Both the position numbers and the translations under genes were made by a program. This document shows, in pieces, positions 46,945 to 57,420 of a DNA stretch of 64,000 nt. Each line of letters begins with the position of its first letter. Position 1 is the first letter of the stretch. The DNA is taken from positions 306,034 to 370,033 of the forward strand of contig NZ_JAROAU010000003.1 in assembly GCF_029433855.1 (NCBI RefSeq), written 5' to 3'. The notes under the pieces are model-generated. The model saw only the letters and a program-made list of their open reading frames with translations. It was not told the DNA's origin and ran no database searches. This DNA comes from Candidatus Kosakonia sp. 282A-S69 (GTDB taxonomy: Bacteria; Pseudomonadota; Gammaproteobacteria; Enterobacterales; Enterobacteriaceae).

Positions 46945-46965
46945 TTTACGCCGCTCTTTTCCGAA

Positions 46966-46992
46966 AAGGCCCGCATTTTGCGGGCTTTTTTA
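46966..46992 (+). terminator. Terminator of epd-pgk-fbaA
   Basis: GCCCGCA/TGCGGGC with a short T-rich loop is followed by a run of T's. Confidence 0.9.
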
Positions 46993-47131
46993 TTGCGAAT
47001 TCAACAAGCTGCTATTCATCCGTTGACGTTAACTATTTGGCGAAAGCGCCTTTTTTTGTTTACCCTTTAGAGGGCTGTCCTTTTGGCAAGGGGCGTTTTT
47101 TCCATTCTGGAACAATAGAAGGAAGCACAAT

Positions 47132-47992
47132 ATGGAAGATCTTCACGTTGTCGATAGCATCAACAACGCAGGCTCGTGGCTGGTAAACAACCAGGCGCTG
47201 CTGTTGAGCTACGCCGTCAATATCGTGGCGGCTATCGCCATCATCATCGTCGGTATGATTGTGGCGCGTATTATCTCCAACGCCGCCAACCGGGTGATGC
47301 GTGCAAGACATATTGACGCCACCGTTGCGGACTTCCTCTCCGCGCTGGTGCGCTACGGTATTATCGCGTTCACCCTGATTGCCGCGCTGGGACGCGTCGG
47401 TGTACAAACGGCATCGGTTATCGCGGTACTTGGTGCCGCCGGCCTGGCCATTGGCCTGGCGCTGCAGGGATCGCTCTCGAACCTCGCGGCAGGCGTGCTG
47501 CTGGTGACCTTCCGTCCGTTCCGCTCTGGCGAGTATGTGGATCTGGGCGGCGTGGCCGGCACGGTATTGCAGGTGCAGATTTTCTCAACCACCCTGCGCA
47601 CGATTGATGGGCGAATTATTGTTGTCCCGAACGGTAAAATCATCGCGGGCAACATCGTCAACTTCTCTCGCGAGCCGGTGCGCCGTAACGAGCTGATCAT
47701 TGGCGTGGCGTATGATTCAGATATCGACCACGTTAAGCGAGTGCTTAATGACATCATCCAGGCTGACGAGCGCATCCTGAAAGATCGCGACATCACCGTA
47801 CGGCTGAATGAACTGGGTGCATCATCGATCAACTTTGTGGTGCGAATCTGGAGCAAAAGCAGCGATTTGCAAAACGTCTACTGGGACGTGCTTGAGACCA
47901 TTAAGCGCCGCTTCGATGAGGAAGGTATTAGCTTCCCGTACCCGCAAATGGACGTGAATTTCAAACGGGTCAAAGATAACGCTGACCAGTAA
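47132..47992 (+). CDS. mscS: Small-conductance mechanosensitive channel MscS
   Basis: This homoheptameric channel opens under membrane tension to release solutes after osmotic downshock. It has 286 residues and three membrane helices (about 28-57, 65-90 and 95-128). The pore-lining third helix carries [31 protein letters not shown] with the alternating Ala/Gly pattern. The cytoplasmic vestibule follows, with [19 protein letters not shown] and [26 protein letters not shown] precedes the ATG. Confidence 0.97.
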   Translation: MEDLHVVDSINNAGSWLVNNQALLLSYAVNIVAAIAIIIVGMIVARIISNAANRVMRARHIDATVADFLSALVRYGIIAFTLIAALGRVGVQTASVIAVLGAAGLAIGLALQGSLSNLAAGVLLVTFRPFRSGEYVDLGGVAGTVLQVQIFSTTLRTIDGRIIVVPNGKIIAGNIVNFSREPVRRNELIIGVAYDSDIDHVKRVLNDIIQADERILKDRDITVRLNELGASSINFVVRIWSKSSDLQNVYWDVLETIKRRFDEEGISFPYPQMDVNFKRVKDNADQ

Positions 47993-47996
47993 CGAT

Positions 47997-48021
47997 AAGG
48001 CCGACACTGTCGGCCTTTTTT
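47997..48021 (+). terminator. Terminator of mscS
   Basis: AAGGCCGACA/TGTCGGCCTT is followed by TTTTTT just after the mscS stop. Confidence 0.9.
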
Positions 48022-48131
48022 GTCCCTGTCGTCATTAGTCTGGTTAATGGCAGATTAAAATTATCAATTTCACCTAATAATTTCAGCGAGGTATAGTCAG
48101 CTTCCTGCAATAAACCGAATGGATATACGAC

Positions 48132-48767
48132 GTGTTATCTTATTATTTACAAGGGCTTATGCTCGGCGCAGCCCTGATTTTGCCGCTGGGGCCGCAAAAT
48201 GCGTTTGTCATGAACCAGGGCATCCGTCGGCAGTATCACATCATGACCGCGCTACTCTGCACCCTGAGTGATGTTGCGCTGATTTGCGCCGGCGTATTTG
48301 GCGGTAGTGCCTTATTGATGCAGTCGCCGTGGTTGCTGGCCCTGGTCACCTGGGGTGGGGTGCTGTTTCTGCTGTGGTACGGCTTCGGCGCGCTGAAAAC
48401 CGCTTTCGCCCGTAATATTGATCTGGAAAATGCACAGGCGCTTCGCCAGGGACGTGGGCAGATTATCGCGACTATGCTGGCCGTCACCTGGCTCAATCCG
48501 CATGTCTATCTCGATACCTTCGTGGTGCTCGGCAGCCTTGGCGGGCAGCTGGCAGAGTTGCCGAAACGCTGGTTTGCCCTCGGCACCATTAGCGCCTCTT
48601 TTCTCTGGTTCTTCAGCCTTGCGCTACTGGCCGCCTGGCTTGCACCGCGCTTGCGCACCGCCGCGGCGCAGCGGGTTATTAATATCCTGGTGGGGCTGGT
48701 GATGTGGTTTATCGCGCTGAAACTGGCGGCGGAAGGTGTGAACCATTTGCAAGGATTATTCAGTTAA
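48132..48767 (+). CDS. argO: Arginine exporter ArgO
   Basis: This inner-membrane exporter of the LysE family has 211 residues and six expected membrane segments. It removes excess arginine and the toxic analogue canavanine. The family start [25 protein letters not shown] and the second-half [17 protein letters not shown] are present. It starts with GTG at 48132 by alignment with E. coli. Its known activator ArgP is encoded about 0.9 kb downstream on the other strand. The AT-rich sequence before the gene is suited to ArgP binding, though no site was assigned. Confidence 0.96.
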   Translation: MLSYYLQGLMLGAALILPLGPQNAFVMNQGIRRQYHIMTALLCTLSDVALICAGVFGGSALLMQSPWLLALVTWGGVLFLLWYGFGALKTAFARNIDLENAQALRQGRGQIIATMLAVTWLNPHVYLDTFVVLGSLGGQLAELPKRWFALGTISASFLWFFSLALLAAWLAPRLRTAAAQRVINILVGLVMWFIALKLAAEGVNHLQGLFS

Positions 48768-48860
48768 GGTAAGTCCGATGGACAATCAGGCGTAAGCGGC
48801 TAAGCTTGCTGCCAGGCGTCCGTGCAACAGGACGTAATTGAGTAACATGGAGGAGTACCT

Positions 48861-49619
48861 GTGAAACGTAAAGTGATAGCCCTGGCGGCAATGGTAGGTT
48901 TCAGCGCAATGGCGGTTCAGGCCAGTGAGTTGCCGGATGGCCCGCACATTGTCACGACGGGTACGGCAAGCGTGGACGCGACCCCCGATATCGCCACCCT
49001 GGCGATTGAAGTGAACGTCGCCGCGAAAGATGCGGCCTCAGCCAAGAAGCAGGCGGACGATCGCGTTGCGCAATACCTGAGCTTCCTTGAGCAAAATGGT
49101 ATCGCCCGTAAAGATATCAACTCTGCGAACTTACGCACCCAGCCCGATTACGACTACCAGAATGGCAAAAGCATTCTGAAAGGCTATCGTGCCGTGCGCA
49201 CCGTGGAAGTGACGCTGCGCGAGCTGGATAAGCTTAACTCGCTGCTTGATGGCGCGCTGAAAGCGGGTCTTAACGAAATTCGCTCCGTCTCGCTGGGCGT
49301 TGCGCAATCAGAATCGTTTAAAGATAAAGCCCGTAAGGCGGCGATTGATGACGCGACCCGTCAGGCGCAGCAGCTGGCTGCCGGTTTCAATGCCAAACTG
49401 GGCCCGGTCTATAGCGTTCGTTACCATGTCTCTAACTATCAGCCGAGCCCGATGGTGCGCATGATGAAAGCCGATGCGCCAGCCGAATCTGCTGCCCAGG
49501 AGACCTACGAACAGCCGACCATTCAGTTTGACGATCAGGTTGATGTGGTCTTCCAGATTGAGCCTAATCAGGCGCAACAACAGCAGCAACAGCCGCAGTC
49601 AACGCCAGCCGCGAAGTAA
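48861..49619 (+). CDS. yggE: SIMPL-domain (DUF541) periplasmic protein YggE
   Basis: This 252-residue protein has a signal peptide (KRKVIALAAMVGFSAMAVQAS) and a SIMPL/DUF541 domain (about 28-225; VTTGTASVDATPDIATLAIEVNV and TQPDYDYQNGKSILKGYRA). The E. coli homologue is linked to oxidative stress tolerance; the mechanism is unknown. The C-terminus is a glutamine-rich tail (QQQQQQPQSTPAAK), six residues longer overall than in E. coli. GGAGGA lies upstream of the GTG/ATG region, with ATG... read as GTG at 48861. Confidence 0.93.
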   Translation: MKRKVIALAAMVGFSAMAVQASELPDGPHIVTTGTASVDATPDIATLAIEVNVAAKDAASAKKQADDRVAQYLSFLEQNGIARKDINSANLRTQPDYDYQNGKSILKGYRAVRTVEVTLRELDKLNSLLDGALKAGLNEIRSVSLGVAQSESFKDKARKAAIDDATRQAQQLAAGFNAKLGPVYSVRYHVSNYQPSPMVRMMKADAPAESAAQETYEQPTIQFDDQVDVVFQIEPNQAQQQQQQPQSTPAAK

Positions 49620-49658
49620 CGCTGGCTTCCCTCTCCTCATCCGGGGAGAGGGTCTCTC

Positions 49659-50552
49659 TTAATCCTGTCGCAATACCCGATGACCGAACGCCAGCAGGGC
49701 GTCGGTGACGTTGCGCATCATTCTGCTTTCCGGCGCAAAGCGGTGCCAGTAGAGCATACGGCGCTGCAGCAGACCCGGTGTCAGATCGATAAGCTCACCG
49801 CTGGCCAGCTCTTTTTCAATCTGCAGATGTGGGATCATGCAGCAGGTTGTTCCCTGGCGCGCCAGCTGCACAAAGGCTTCTGATGAGTTGACGATATGGC
49901 AGGGGACGCTGCCGGGGGGCAGATCGAAATATTGCTGCAAAAAGGCCTGGTGCATATCGTCGAGATGGTCAAACGCCACCGCAGGCGCTTTCAGCAGCGC
50001 GGATCGGGTCACCCCGTTGGGGAAGTAGCGTTCGGCAAACTCTTTCGAGCCGACAAACAGGTAATCGAGCGCGCCCAGTTTATCCACCAGGCAGCTTGGC
50101 AGCGCCTGAGGCTGGATACTCACCGCGCCAACCACTTCACCGCGACGCAGGCGCTCCTGGGTGCGGGTTTCATCTTCCACCTGCAAGTTGAGGCGAATCG
50201 GGGAGTCGACCAGAACCGGCGCGAGTGCGGGCAGCAGCCAGGTCGCCAGACTGTCGGCGTTGACCGCCAGCGATAGCAGCAGCGGCGTAGAGCCCGTCTG
50301 CTCATCGCCCAGCCACTCCTCTTCCAGCAGTTCAACCTGACGCAATAGCGCCAGCAGTTTTTGCCCCTGCTCGGTAGGACGTGGCGGAACGGTACGCACC
50401 AGCAGTGGCTGCCCGAACATGTTCTCCAGTTGCTTGATGCGCTGCGACACGGCGGACTGAGTAATACAGAGCTTTTGCGCAGCACGCTCAAACCCACGCT
50501 CACGGATAACTGCATCAAGTGCCTGTAATGTTCTGTAGTCCGGACGTTTCAT
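49659..50552 (-). CDS. argP: LysR-type regulator ArgP (IciA)
   Basis: This 297-residue LysR-family regulator activates argO in response to arginine and lysine. The N-terminal winged helix (about 1-60) reads [49 protein letters not shown]. The effector domain (about 90-290) follows. The ATG at 50552 aligns with E. coli; the open frame upstream to 50651 crosses the intergenic region shared with rpiA. Confidence 0.96.
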   Translation of the reverse strand: MKRPDYRTLQALDAVIRERGFERAAQKLCITQSAVSQRIKQLENMFGQPLLVRTVPPRPTEQGQKLLALLRQVELLEEEWLGDEQTGSTPLLLSLAVNADSLATWLLPALAPVLVDSPIRLNLQVEDETRTQERLRRGEVVGAVSIQPQALPSCLVDKLGALDYLFVGSKEFAERYFPNGVTRSALLKAPAVAFDHLDDMHQAFLQQYFDLPPGSVPCHIVNSSEAFVQLARQGTTCCMIPHLQIEKELASGELIDLTPGLLQRRMLYWHRFAPESRMMRNVTDALLAFGHRVLRQD

Positions 50553-50714
50553 TGCTCGGGCAATCTCCTGAAAAATAGACTTTCGCACTATGACATAAAT
50601 TTTCCGTCGTGGCAGACGAAATTGGTTGTCCTGTATTGTGACACAGGTCACAGGGACTTTTCGGCAGAGCCTATTTATAATGCGCCTGAAATTTCACACC
50701 ACAGGCGAACGACC

Positions 50715-51374
50715 ATGACGCAGGATGAACTCAAAAAAGCAGTGGGCTGGGCAGCACTTCACTATGTTGAACCCGGCACCATTGTCGGCGTAGGCACCGG
50801 CTCCACCGCGGCACACTTTATTGACGCGCTGGGTACCATGAAAGGGCAGATCGAAGGCGCGGTTTCCAGTTCGGATGCTTCCACCGAGAAGCTGAAAAGC
50901 TTAGGCATTACCGTTTTCGATCTTAACGCAGTCGATCGCCTGGGGATCTACGTTGACGGCGCGGATGAGATCAACGACCAGATGCAGATGATCAAAGGCG
51001 GCGGCGCGGCCCTGACCCGCGAGAAGATCATCGCCTCGGTGGCGGATAAGTTTATCTGTATTGCGGATGCCTCAAAGCAGGTGCCGATCCTCGGCACATT
51101 TCCGCTGCCGGTTGAAGTGATTCCAATGGCGCGAAGCGCAGTCGCGCGCTCACTGGCCAGGCTCGGCGGTCGCCCGGAGTATCGCCAGAATGTGGTGACG
51201 GATAACGGCAACGTCATCCTTGATGTCTATGGTCTGGAAATTCTCGATCCCATCGCGATGGAGAACACCATCAACAATATTCCCGGTGTCGTCACGGTGG
51301 GCTTATTCGCTATTCGCGGCGCTGACGTGGCGCTGATCGGCACCGAAGATGGCGTTAAAACCATCGTGAAATGA
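50715..51374 (+). CDS. rpiA: Ribose-5-phosphate isomerase A
   Basis: This enzyme interconverts ribose 5-phosphate and ribulose 5-phosphate. It has 219 residues. Active-site motifs are [14 protein letters not shown] (about 24-37), [40 protein letters not shown] (about 79-105) and [16 protein letters not shown]. The ATG at 50715 fits E. coli; the longer open frame overlaps the promoter. It is divergent from argP. Confidence 0.97.
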   Translation: MTQDELKKAVGWAALHYVEPGTIVGVGTGSTAAHFIDALGTMKGQIEGAVSSSDASTEKLKSLGITVFDLNAVDRLGIYVDGADEINDQMQMIKGGGAALTREKIIASVADKFICIADASKQVPILGTFPLPVEVIPMARSAVARSLARLGGRPEYRQNVVTDNGNVILDVYGLEILDPIAMENTINNIPGVVTVGLFAIRGADVALIGTEDGVKTIVK

Positions 51375-51639
51375 TCTGACCGGGAGGCCGCCGTCTCCCG
51401 GGAAAAATCTGTGATCGTTAAATTTGGTGATATCTGTCACGTTTTACCCCTTCATCTCGCATCCCTGCCGCGAGCCTCTGCTTTTGCAGCATTTTTCTCT
51501 GTCATTTCCCGCTGGATGAGATCTCTTCAGAGCGGTGACGCAAACGTTCATATTGCCGCGATAGTTTTTTTTGATATGTTGGCTAACGCGGTTTTCCTCC
51601 GCACAACATCACAGTCAGACATAAAACAGGGTCGGGTAA

Positions 51640-52872
51640 ATGGCAAAGGTATCACTGGAGAAAGACAAGATTAAATTTCTGCTCGTCGAAGGGGTGCACC
51701 AGAAAGCGGTCGAAAGCCTCCGTGCGGCAGGTTATAACAACATCGAATTCCACAAGGGCGCACTGGATAGCGAGCAGCTGAAAGAGTCCATCCGCGATGC
51801 CCACTTCATTGGCCTGCGATCCCGTACTCAACTGACTGAAGATGTCATCGCCGCGGCGGAAAAGCTGGTCGCCATCGGCTGTTTCTGCATCGGCACCAAC
51901 CAGGTCAACCTGGAAGCGGCGGCGAAACGCGGTATTCCGGTATTTAACGCCCCCTTCTCCAACACCCGTTCCGTGGCGGAGTTAGTGATAGGTGAACTGC
52001 TGCTGTTGATGCGCGGCATTCCGGAAGCGAACGCCAAAGCTCACCGCGGTATCTGGAACAAACTGGCGGTCGGCTCCTATGAAGCGCGCGGCAAAAAGCT
52101 TGGCATCATCGGCTACGGCCATATTGGTACGCAGCTCGGCATTCTCGCTGAATCGCTCGGGATGCACGTCTTCTTTTACGATATCGAGAACAAACTGCCG
52201 CTCGGCAACGCCACGCAGGTGCAGCATCTCTCCGATCTGCTGAACATGAGCGACGTGATCAGCCTCCACGTGCCGGAAAACGCCTCAACGAAGAATATGA
52301 TTGGCGAAGAGGAACTGGCGCTGATGAAGCCCGGCGCGCTGCTGATCAACGCCGCACGCGGCACGGTGGTGGATATCCCTGCGCTGTGCGATGCCCTGAA
52401 GCGCAAGCATCTGGCGGGCGCGGCGATTGACGTCTTCCCGACTGAACCAGCCACCAACAGCGATCCGTTTGATTCGCCGCTTTGCGAGTTTGACAACGTT
52501 ATCCTGACACCGCACATCGGCGGTTCAACCCAGGAAGCGCAGGAGAACATCGGCCTGGAAGTCGCCGGTAAGCTGATTAAGTACTCTGATAACGGCTCTA
52601 CGCTCTCGGCGGTGAACTTCCCGGAAGTCTCCCTGCCGCTGCACGGCGGTCGCCGTCTGCTGCATATCCATGAAAACCGCCCTGGTGTGCTGACGGCGCT
52701 TAACCAGATTTTCGCCAGCCAGAACATCAACATCGCGGCGCAGTATCTGCAAACCACGCCGCATATGGGCTATGTTGTGGTCGATATCGAAGCGGAAGAA
52801 GAGGTTGCGCAGACCGCGCTACAGAGCATGAAAGCGATTCCGGGCACCATTCGTTCCCGTCTGCTGTTCTAA
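51640..52872 (+). CDS. serA: D-3-phosphoglycerate dehydrogenase
   Basis: This enzyme oxidises 3-phosphoglycerate in the first step of serine synthesis and is inhibited by serine. It has 410 residues. The NAD-binding motif is LGIIGYGHIGTQLGILAESLGM (about 153-174). The catalytic region includes LINAARGTVVDIPAL and the histidine in NVILTPHIGGSTQEAQENI. The C-terminal ACT domain (about 337-410, LLHIHENRPGVLTALNQIFASQNINI) binds serine. The 265 bases between rpiA and serA hold its promoter; Lrp control is known in E. coli, but no site was assigned. Confidence 0.98.
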   Translation: MAKVSLEKDKIKFLLVEGVHQKAVESLRAAGYNNIEFHKGALDSEQLKESIRDAHFIGLRSRTQLTEDVIAAAEKLVAIGCFCIGTNQVNLEAAAKRGIPVFNAPFSNTRSVAELVIGELLLLMRGIPEANAKAHRGIWNKLAVGSYEARGKKLGIIGYGHIGTQLGILAESLGMHVFFYDIENKLPLGNATQVQHLSDLLNMSDVISLHVPENASTKNMIGEEELALMKPGALLINAARGTVVDIPALCDALKRKHLAGAAIDVFPTEPATNSDPFDSPLCEFDNVILTPHIGGSTQEAQENIGLEVAGKLIKYSDNGSTLSAVNFPEVSLPLHGGRRLLHIHENRPGVLTALNQIFASQNINIAAQYLQTTPHMGYVVVDIEAEEEVAQTALQSMKAIPGTIRSRLLF

Positions 52873-52883
52873 GGTTCGTTAGC

Positions 52884-52913
52884 TGTTCCTCTCCCGTCCG
52901 GGAGGGGAACAAA
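52884..52913. terminator. Hairpin between convergent serA and fau
   Basis: GTTCC-CTCCC-type arms (GTTCCTCTCCC...GGGAGGGGAAC) form a strong stem. No good T-run follows on the serA strand; GTTTTG lies on the far side. It probably ends transcripts from both genes, but this is uncertain. Confidence 0.5.
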
Positions 52914-52917
52914 ACGC

Positions 52918-53514
52918 TTACCACTCCCACACCGTTGAAGGTGTGATCACCGCAGGCAGCGGAACATCCCACTCCTCCACCGGTAGCTTCTCTACGCGCT
53001 GGCAATCATGAGCATAACCGACCGGCTGCACGCCATACGCGCGCCAGTTTTGCAATGTTCTGTCATAGAAACCCCCACCCATGCCGAGGCGCTGCCCCTG
53101 TTCATCAAAGGCGACTAACGGCGTAATAAGCACATCGAGCTGGCTCAAGGGGAGCACATCACGCACGTCCAGCTTCGGCTCCTGAATGTTCAGACGATTA
53201 GTCACCAGTTCGCTGTGCGGATGGTAGTGCAAAAAGAGCAGGTTGCCGGGGCTGAAGGGGTGTAGTACGGGAAGGTAAACGCGTTTGCCACTTCGCCAGA
53301 GCTGTTCGAGCAGCGGCTGGGTATCAAGCTCGCCGTCAAAGGAGAGAAACAGGGCGACGGTGTGTGCCATCACTACAGGAGGCCAGGCCATCATGCGCAG
53401 CGCGGCTTGTTCAGCGAATTGGCGCTGTTGGGCGCTGGTGATTTCTCGTCGGCGTTGACGAATCTGTTTGCGTATTGCTTGTCGTGACGGAAGTGAATCG
53501 GGCAGTTGCGTCAT
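52918..53514 (-). CDS. fau: 5-Formyltetrahydrofolate cyclo-ligase
   Basis: This enzyme (YgfA) converts 5-formyltetrahydrofolate to 5,10-methenyltetrahydrofolate with ATP, returning folate to one-carbon metabolism, which the gcvTHP genes also serve. It has 198 residues. Signatures are RKQIRQRRREITSAQQ, ALFLSFDGELDTQPLLEQL and the phosphate-binding VAFDEQGQRLGMGGGFYDRTL (about 132-152). The ATG at 53514 lies just after the 6S RNA gene; the open frame extends into 6S RNA but that part is not coding. In E. coli 6S RNA and this gene are co-transcribed. Confidence 0.95.
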   Translation of the reverse strand: MTQLPDSLPSRQAIRKQIRQRRREITSAQQRQFAEQAALRMMAWPPVVMAHTVALFLSFDGELDTQPLLEQLWRSGKRVYLPVLHPFSPGNLLFLHYHPHSELVTNRLNIQEPKLDVRDVLPLSQLDVLITPLVAFDEQGQRLGMGGGFYDRTLQNWRAYGVQPVGYAHDCQRVEKLPVEEWDVPLPAVITPSTVWEW

Positions 53515-53535
53515 GGTCGTTGTGGGTAGAAGAGG

Positions 53536-53719
53536 GGAATCTCCGAGATGCCGCCGCAGGCTGTAACCCTTGAACCCTTGGTTCAAGGTGAATGTGTCGT
53601 CATGATTTTAAGGCTTCTCGGACGGGCCGAGCATGCTCACCAACCATGGATCGCCACACTCTGTTGGTATGAAATATCGGCTCAGGGGACTGGCCCGCTT
53701 GCAAACATCTCAGAGAATT
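53536..53719 (-). ncRNA. ssrS: 6S RNA
   Basis: On the minus strand ~184 bases match E. coli 6S RNA over most of their length. Conserved parts are the 5' arm TCTCTGAGATGTT, GCGGGCCAGTCCCCTGAGCC, the central bulge region with GAGCATGCTCGG and CCGTCCGAGAAGCC, the CACCTTGAACCAAGGGTTCA stretch, and the closing 3' arm CATCTCGGAGATTCC. It binds sigma-70 RNA polymerase and damps transcription in stationary phase. The zapA-ssrS-fau order is the usual one. Ends are placed by similarity and may be off by one or two bases. Confidence 0.95.
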
Positions 53720-53761
53720 TTTTAACTTCACTGTCAATCTACCATAGTTGACCCTGAAGTA

Positions 53762-54187
<426 letters not shown>

Positions 54188-54318
54188 CTATTTTACGTCT
54201 ATACCTTAAGTAATCCGCGCACATGCAATGGCATGTAACGTGAACCATCACGGGTATATCACCAGGGTCCAAAGTGGTAGCATACCATGAATATTTCCCC
54301 CAACGACGACGAATGCGC

Positions 54319-54897
54319 ATGTCTATACAGAACGAAATACCTGGTTACAAGGAAGTAGGCCAGTTACTCAACCAACAAGGCGTGGGATTGCATCCTGCTG
54401 AAATGCATGGGCTGATCGCGGGGATGCTCTGCGGCGGCAACAAAGACACCTCATGGCAACCGCTGCTGCATGATTTAACCAACGAAGGGTTGGCCTTCGG
54501 ACATGAGCTTGCCCAGGCGCTGCGTGCAATGCATGCCGCCACCAGCGATTCGCTGGAAGATGACGGCTTTCTCTTTCAGCTCTACCTGCCGGAAGGCGAC
54601 GACGTTAGCGTCTTTGACCGCGCCGATGCGCTGGCTGGCTGGGTGAATCACTTCCTGCTGGGTCTTGGCGTCTCACAGCCGAAGCTCGACAAAGTGACTG
54701 GCGAAACCGGCGAAGCGATTGATGACCTGCGCAACATTGCGCAACTGGGCTACGACGAAGACGAAGATCAGGAAGAGCTGGAGATGTCTCTGGAAGAGAT
54801 TATCGAGTATGTCCGCGTCGCGGCGCTGCTCTGCCACGATACCTTCACGCGCCAGCAGCCGACCGCACCGGAAGTGCGCAAGCCCACACTACACTAA
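54319..54897 (+). CDS. ygfB: UPF0149 protein YgfB
   Basis: This 192-residue helical, acidic cytoplasmic protein is in the UPF0149/YecA family. The function is unknown in enterobacteria. Features are [18 protein letters not shown] near 26-43, [14 protein letters not shown] near 105 and the acidic [22 protein letters not shown] near 145-165. The ATG at 54319 agrees with E. coli; an earlier ATG at 54274 is unsupported. It leads the ygfB-pepP-ubiH-ubiI operon. Confidence 0.95.
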   Translation: MSIQNEIPGYKEVGQLLNQQGVGLHPAEMHGLIAGMLCGGNKDTSWQPLLHDLTNEGLAFGHELAQALRAMHAATSDSLEDDGFLFQLYLPEGDDVSVFDRADALAGWVNHFLLGLGVSQPKLDKVTGETGEAIDDLRNIAQLGYDEDEDQEELEMSLEEIIEYVRVAALLCHDTFTRQQPTAPEVRKPTLH

Positions 54898-54921
54898 TTG
54901 GTTTTACATGGAGGAGGTGTC

Positions 54922-56235
54922 ATGACACAGCTTGAGTTTCTCCGTCGTCGCCAGGCGTTACTGGCGCAGATGGTTCCGGGGAGCGCGGCGTTGATCTTTG
55001 CCGCGCCGGAAGCGACCCGCAGCGCAGACAGTGAATATCCCTATCGCCAGAACAGCGATTTCTGGTATTTCACCGGTTTTAACGAGCCGGAAGCGGTGCT
55101 GGTGCTGATCAAAAGCGATGACACCCACAATCACAGCGTGTTGTTCAACCGTGTGCGCGACAAAACCGCCGAAATCTGGTTTGGTCGCCGCCTGGGTCAG
55201 GAGGCCGCGCCGGAGAAGCTTGGCGTCAATCGCGCGCTCGCGTTCCCGGAGATCGACGAGCATCTCTATCAGCTGCTCAATGGCCTTGATGCGGTCTATC
55301 ACGCGCAGGGCGAATACGCTTACGCGGACACCATCCTGTTTGCCGCGCTCGACAAGCTGCGCAAAGGCTCGCGCCAGAACCTGAAAGCGCCCGCCACACT
55401 CACTGACTGGCGGCCCATCGTGCATGAGATGCGCCTGTTTAAATCTGCTGAAGAGATTGAGGTGCTGCGCCGCGCGGGCGAAATTTCCGCGCTGGCCCAT
55501 ACCCGCGCGATGCAGGTGTGCCGCCCCGGCATGTTTGAGTATCAGCTTGAAGGAGAAATTCAGCATGAGTTCAACCGCCACGGCGCGCGCTTTCCCTCCT
55601 ACAACACCATTGTTGGCGCGGGTGAAAACGGCTGCATCCTGCACTACACCGAAAACGAAAGCGAAATGCGCGCCGGCGATCTGGTGCTGATTGACGCGGG
55701 CTGCGAATACAAAGGCTATGCCGGGGATATCACCCGCACCTTCCCGGTCAGCGGCAAATTCACCCCGGCGCAGCGCGAAATTTACGACATTGTGCTCGCC
55801 TCGCTCGAGCGCGCCCTTGAACTCTTCCGCCCTGGCACCTCGATTCAGGAAGTGACCGGCGAAGTGGTGCGCATCATGGTGAGCGGTCTGGTGAAGCTCG
55901 GCATTTTGAATGGCGAAATTGATGAGCTGATTGCGCAAAGCGCCCATCGCGCCTTCTTTATGCATGGCTTAAGCCACTGGCTGGGGCTTGATGTGCATGA
56001 TGTCGGCGTTTATGGCCAGGATCGCTCCCGCGAACTGGCGCCCGGGATGGTGCTTACCGTCGAGCCGGGGCTCTACATCGCGCCGGATGCCGATGTGCCG
56101 GAGCAGTATCGCGGTATCGGCATTCGCATCGAAGATGACATTGTGATCACCGACAGCGGCAATGAGAACCTGACGGCCAGCGTGGTGAAGAAAGCCGATG
56201 AGATTGAAGCATTGATGGCGAAGGCGCGCGCATGA
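54922..56235 (+). CDS. pepP: Xaa-Pro aminopeptidase P
   Basis: This dinuclear-metal peptidase removes N-terminal residues next to proline. It has 437 residues. The N-terminal domain (about 1-170) is followed by the pita-bread fold with metal ligands in LVLIDAGCEYKGYAGDITRTF (two aspartates, about 257-277), HGLSHWLGLDVHDVG (histidine, about 350) and the glutamates in TVEPGLYI and GIRIEDD. A strong GGAGGAGG site precedes the ATG at 54922. The stop overlaps ubiH as ATGA. Confidence 0.97.
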   Translation: MTQLEFLRRRQALLAQMVPGSAALIFAAPEATRSADSEYPYRQNSDFWYFTGFNEPEAVLVLIKSDDTHNHSVLFNRVRDKTAEIWFGRRLGQEAAPEKLGVNRALAFPEIDEHLYQLLNGLDAVYHAQGEYAYADTILFAALDKLRKGSRQNLKAPATLTDWRPIVHEMRLFKSAEEIEVLRRAGEISALAHTRAMQVCRPGMFEYQLEGEIQHEFNRHGARFPSYNTIVGAGENGCILHYTENESEMRAGDLVLIDAGCEYKGYAGDITRTFPVSGKFTPAQREIYDIVLASLERALELFRPGTSIQEVTGEVVRIMVSGLVKLGILNGEIDELIAQSAHRAFFMHGLSHWLGLDVHDVGVYGQDRSRELAPGMVLTVEPGLYIAPDADVPEQYRGIGIRIEDDIVITDSGNENLTASVVKKADEIEALMAKARA

Positions 56236-57410
56236 GCGTGATCATCGTTGGCGGCGGCATGGCTGGCGCGACCCTTGCGCTGGCGATTTCACACCTGACG
56301 CAGGGCAAGCTTGCCGTTCATCTGGTGGAAGCGAACGCGCCCGGCTCGCAGGATCACCCCGGTTTTGACGCGCGTGCTATCGCGCTGGCGGCAGGCACCT
56401 GCCAGCAGCTGGCGCGCATCGGCGTCTGGCAGACGCTTGCCTCCTGCGCAACGCCCATCTCAACGGTGCACGTCAGCGATCGCGGCCACGCCGGTTTCGT
56501 AACGCTGACGGCGGAAGATTACCGGCTTGATGCATTAGGCCAGGTGGTAGAGCTGCACGATGTCGGAGAGCGGCTCTTCAAGCGGCTACAAAACGCGCCG
56601 GGCGTGACGCTTCACTGCCCGGATCGCGTCGATCACTTTACCCGCAGCGACGAGCAGGTGACGGTAACGCTACAGAGCGGCAGGCAACTTACCGGCGCGC
56701 TGCTGGTAGCCGCAGATGGCTCGCGCTCATCGATTGCCGGGCAGTTAAATATCGACTGGCAGCAGTCGCCTTATGACCAGGCGGCGGTCATCGCCAATGT
56801 CACCACCTCGGTAGCCCATCAGGGACGCGCGTTTGAGCGCTTTACTCAACATGGCCCGCTGGCGATGCTGCCAATGTCGCAGGGGCGCTGCTCACTGGTA
56901 TGGTGTCACCCGCGCGAAAAACAGCAGCAGGTGGCGAGCTGGTCAGACGAACAGTTTTGCGATGAGTTGCAAAAAGCCTTCGGCTGGCGGCTTGGCCGCA
57001 TCCTGCATACCGGAAAGCGCAGCGTCTACCCGCTGGCGCTTTCCACTGCCAGCTCATCCGTCTCCCATCGTGCGGTGCTGGTCGGTAATGCCGCGCAGAC
57101 GCTGCATCCAATTGCCGGCCAGGGCTTCAACCTTGGCATGCGCGATGTGATGACGCTGGCGGAAATCCTCTCGCACGCCTTTACCGGGCACACTGATGTG
57201 GGAAGCTACCCGCTTTTGCTGCGTTATAACCAGCGTCGGCAGGCAGATAAAGCTGCCACCATCGGCGTGACGGATGGGCTGGTGCATCTCTTCGCCAACC
57301 GCTGGGCGCCGCTGATTGTTGGGCGCAACCTCGGGTTGATGGCGATGGAACTATTTACTCCGGCGCGTGATGCGCTGGCGCAACGAACCCTCGGTTGGGT
57401 CGCCCGTTAA
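56232..57410 (+). CDS. ubiH: 2-Octaprenyl-6-methoxyphenol hydroxylase
   Basis: This FAD monooxygenase hydroxylates the ubiquinone ring at position 4 under aerobic conditions. It has 392 residues. The FAD-binding start is SVIIVGGGMAGATLALAIS, the DG motif is LLVAADGSRSSIAGQL (about 157-172), and the second FAD motif is AVLVGNAAQTLHPIAGQGFNLGMRDV (about 279-304). It overlaps pepP by four bases and precedes ubiI by 10. Confidence 0.96.
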   Translation: MSVIIVGGGMAGATLALAISHLTQGKLAVHLVEANAPGSQDHPGFDARAIALAAGTCQQLARIGVWQTLASCATPISTVHVSDRGHAGFVTLTAEDYRLDALGQVVELHDVGERLFKRLQNAPGVTLHCPDRVDHFTRSDEQVTVTLQSGRQLTGALLVAADGSRSSIAGQLNIDWQQSPYDQAAVIANVTTSVAHQGRAFERFTQHGPLAMLPMSQGRCSLVWCHPREKQQQVASWSDEQFCDELQKAFGWRLGRILHTGKRSVYPLALSTASSSVSHRAVLVGNAAQTLHPIAGQGFNLGMRDVMTLAEILSHAFTGHTDVGSYPLLLRYNQRRQADKAATIGVTDGLVHLFANRWAPLIVGRNLGLMAMELFTPARDALAQRTLGWVAR

Positions 57411-57420
57411 GGAGCTAAGA

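Noticed and set aside
52873-52917. A SibC/IbsC-type antitoxin RNA locus between serA and fau, as in E. coli
   Set aside because: The gap is only 45 bases and contains just a hairpin.
54958-55965. A 335-codon open frame on the minus strand
   Set aside because: It is antisense to pepP, with no domain and no ribosome site.
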